Shown piece after piece: positions 5,711 through 6,330 of a DNA stretch of 6,330 bases. Position 1 is the first letter of the stretch. Each line of letters begins with the position of its first letter. Source of the DNA: Clostridiaceae bacterium (GTDB lineage: Bacteria; Bacillota_A; Clostridia; Acetivibrionales; Acetivibrionaceae); the NCBI GenBank assembly GCA_012513545.1, contig JAAZCB010001003.1, positions 1 through 6,330 of the forward strand, written 5' to 3'. The notes under the pieces are model-generated. The model searched no databases and was not told the DNA's origin. It was given only the letters and a program-made list of their open reading frames with translations. The translations under genes were made by a program, and so were the position numbers.

Positions 5711-6330
5711 TTATTCTTCCGACTCTTGATCGGGAACGTAAACCCGTTTTAAGGGCAATAACCCTTTGTAACGTGAATTAAATTCTTCATAATGTTGTAA
5801 AACAAGATCAACCAGTTCATTTCCATCAATCAACCTTAGATTGCTTTTACTCTTAGCAAAATTTTTGGCTGGATTTGAAAAGTTCCCAAGAGTAATAAAC
5901 AGACCGAATTCCCCTGGATCAACCTTGCCATATAAAGATGAAACAACTGGATCACCAACACTTCCATCTGAACTCTTCACCTGTACCTTAATAATAGGTG
6001 GTTCGAAACCCAGTTCGTCCTTATGAGCTAGAATATCAATACCCCCATCAGGTCCTTCTGGCGACACTCTGGTCCGGTAGCCCATTGTCTGCAATAGATG
6101 AGAAATAAATTCTGCTAGTGGATGACCTTTGAGTTCCTGGGCAAGTTTTTTCAGAATATAATCACGGGTAATTTGTTCAATATCATCGGAAACCATCGCT
6201 ACCGTTTGATCACTATTGACCGGGGTAGTAACGGACTTTCCTTCAATGACCGCAATAAATTCATCAGCATAATTCTTCAATTGAAAAAGACTCATCGCTG
6301 AACCAATTTCATAAAGCGCCCCCTGGGAAA
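5711..6330 (-). CDS. Mrr-type restriction endonuclease-like protein, probably 5'-incomplete at the window edge
   Basis: From the ATG at 6295 the protein is 194 residues. The PD-(D/E)XK nuclease core is visible in that numbering: a helical lead (AEFISHLLQTMGYRT, 61-75), GPDGGIDILA with D83 and D87, then IIKVQVKSS with the QxK motif Q105/K107. A C-terminal half follows (GLFITLGNFSNPAKNFA, 131-147, and IDGNELVDLV). This matches the Mrr/restriction-endonuclease-like family that cleaves modified or foreign DNA. The frame remains open upstream of ATG 6295 to position 6330 (SQGALYEIGSA), and that ATG has no good ribosome binding site, so the gene probably begins outside the window. Residues before the nuclease core look like an N-terminal helical segment of unknown role. 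A terminator separates it from the CBASS genes, making it a defence-island neighbour rather than a CBASS part. Confidence 0.75.
   Translation of the reverse strand, partial: SQGALYEIGSAMSLFQLKNYADEFIAVIEGKSVTTPVNSDQTVAMVSDDIEQITRDYILKKLAQELKGHPLAEFISHLLQTMGYRTRVSPEGPDGGIDILAHKDELGFEPPIIKVQVKSSDGSVGDPVVSSLYGKVDPGEFGLFITLGNFSNPAKNFAKSKSNLRLIDGNELVDLVLQHYEEFNSRYKGLLPLKRVYVPDQESEE

Noticed and set aside
5841..6026. Plus-strand open frame opposite the Mrr-type gene, and similar frames at 2693-2887 and 3373-3570
   Set aside because: They are antisense to genes with clear domain motifs, lack ribosome sites and show no recognisable protein features.

Overview
The window looks like a defence and mobile-element region from a low-to-moderate GC Bacillota (Firmicutes)-type genome. 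That reading rests on the Shine-Dalgarno style (GGAGG, GGGGGTGA), a TTG start, AT-rich intergenic DNA, and the replication-organizer architecture of the first gene. No gene pins down the genus.

Layout. Positions 1-39 may be the tail of an upstream plus-strand gene, followed by a strong rho-independent terminator (58-89). A well-formed extended -10 promoter then precedes a single plus-strand gene (207-1181). This encodes a phage-type replication initiator: a RepO-like N-terminal winged helix, a repeat-bearing linker and a replisome-organizer C-terminal domain. The linker DNA carries 48-bp direct repeats made of small palindromes, next to an AT-rich stretch. This resembles an origin lying inside the initiator gene, as in phage lambda O. 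A 510-bp gene-free stretch (1182-1694) follows. It separates this gene from a convergent operon and holds a hairpin plus a possible structured RNA (1450-1587).

The centre of the window (5515 down to 1695, minus strand) is a compact five-gene operon with the full signature of a type IV CBASS anti-phage system. In transcription order it encodes a QueC-like enzyme (Cap9), a tRNA-guanine-transglycosylase-like enzyme (Cap10), a CBASS oligonucleotide cyclase (CD-NTase) with an N-terminal MGGSGGFF motif, a two-transmembrane SLATT-like effector and an OGG/HhH-GPD-like protein (Cap11). Junctions are an 11-bp overlap, then gaps of 0, 3 and 10 bp, so the genes are very likely co-transcribed and translationally coupled. 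The expected logic is that the cyclase makes a cyclic oligonucleotide during infection, the membrane effector responds by damaging the cell envelope, and the base-modifying enzymes act on the cyclase or another target to license signalling. The Gly-rich cyclase N-terminus is the most suggestive substrate candidate for Cap9.

Upstream of the operon, and separated from it by its own minus-strand terminator (5676-5704), lies an Mrr-type PD-(D/E)XK restriction endonuclease-like gene. Its reading frame stays open to the right edge of the window, so it is probably incomplete here.
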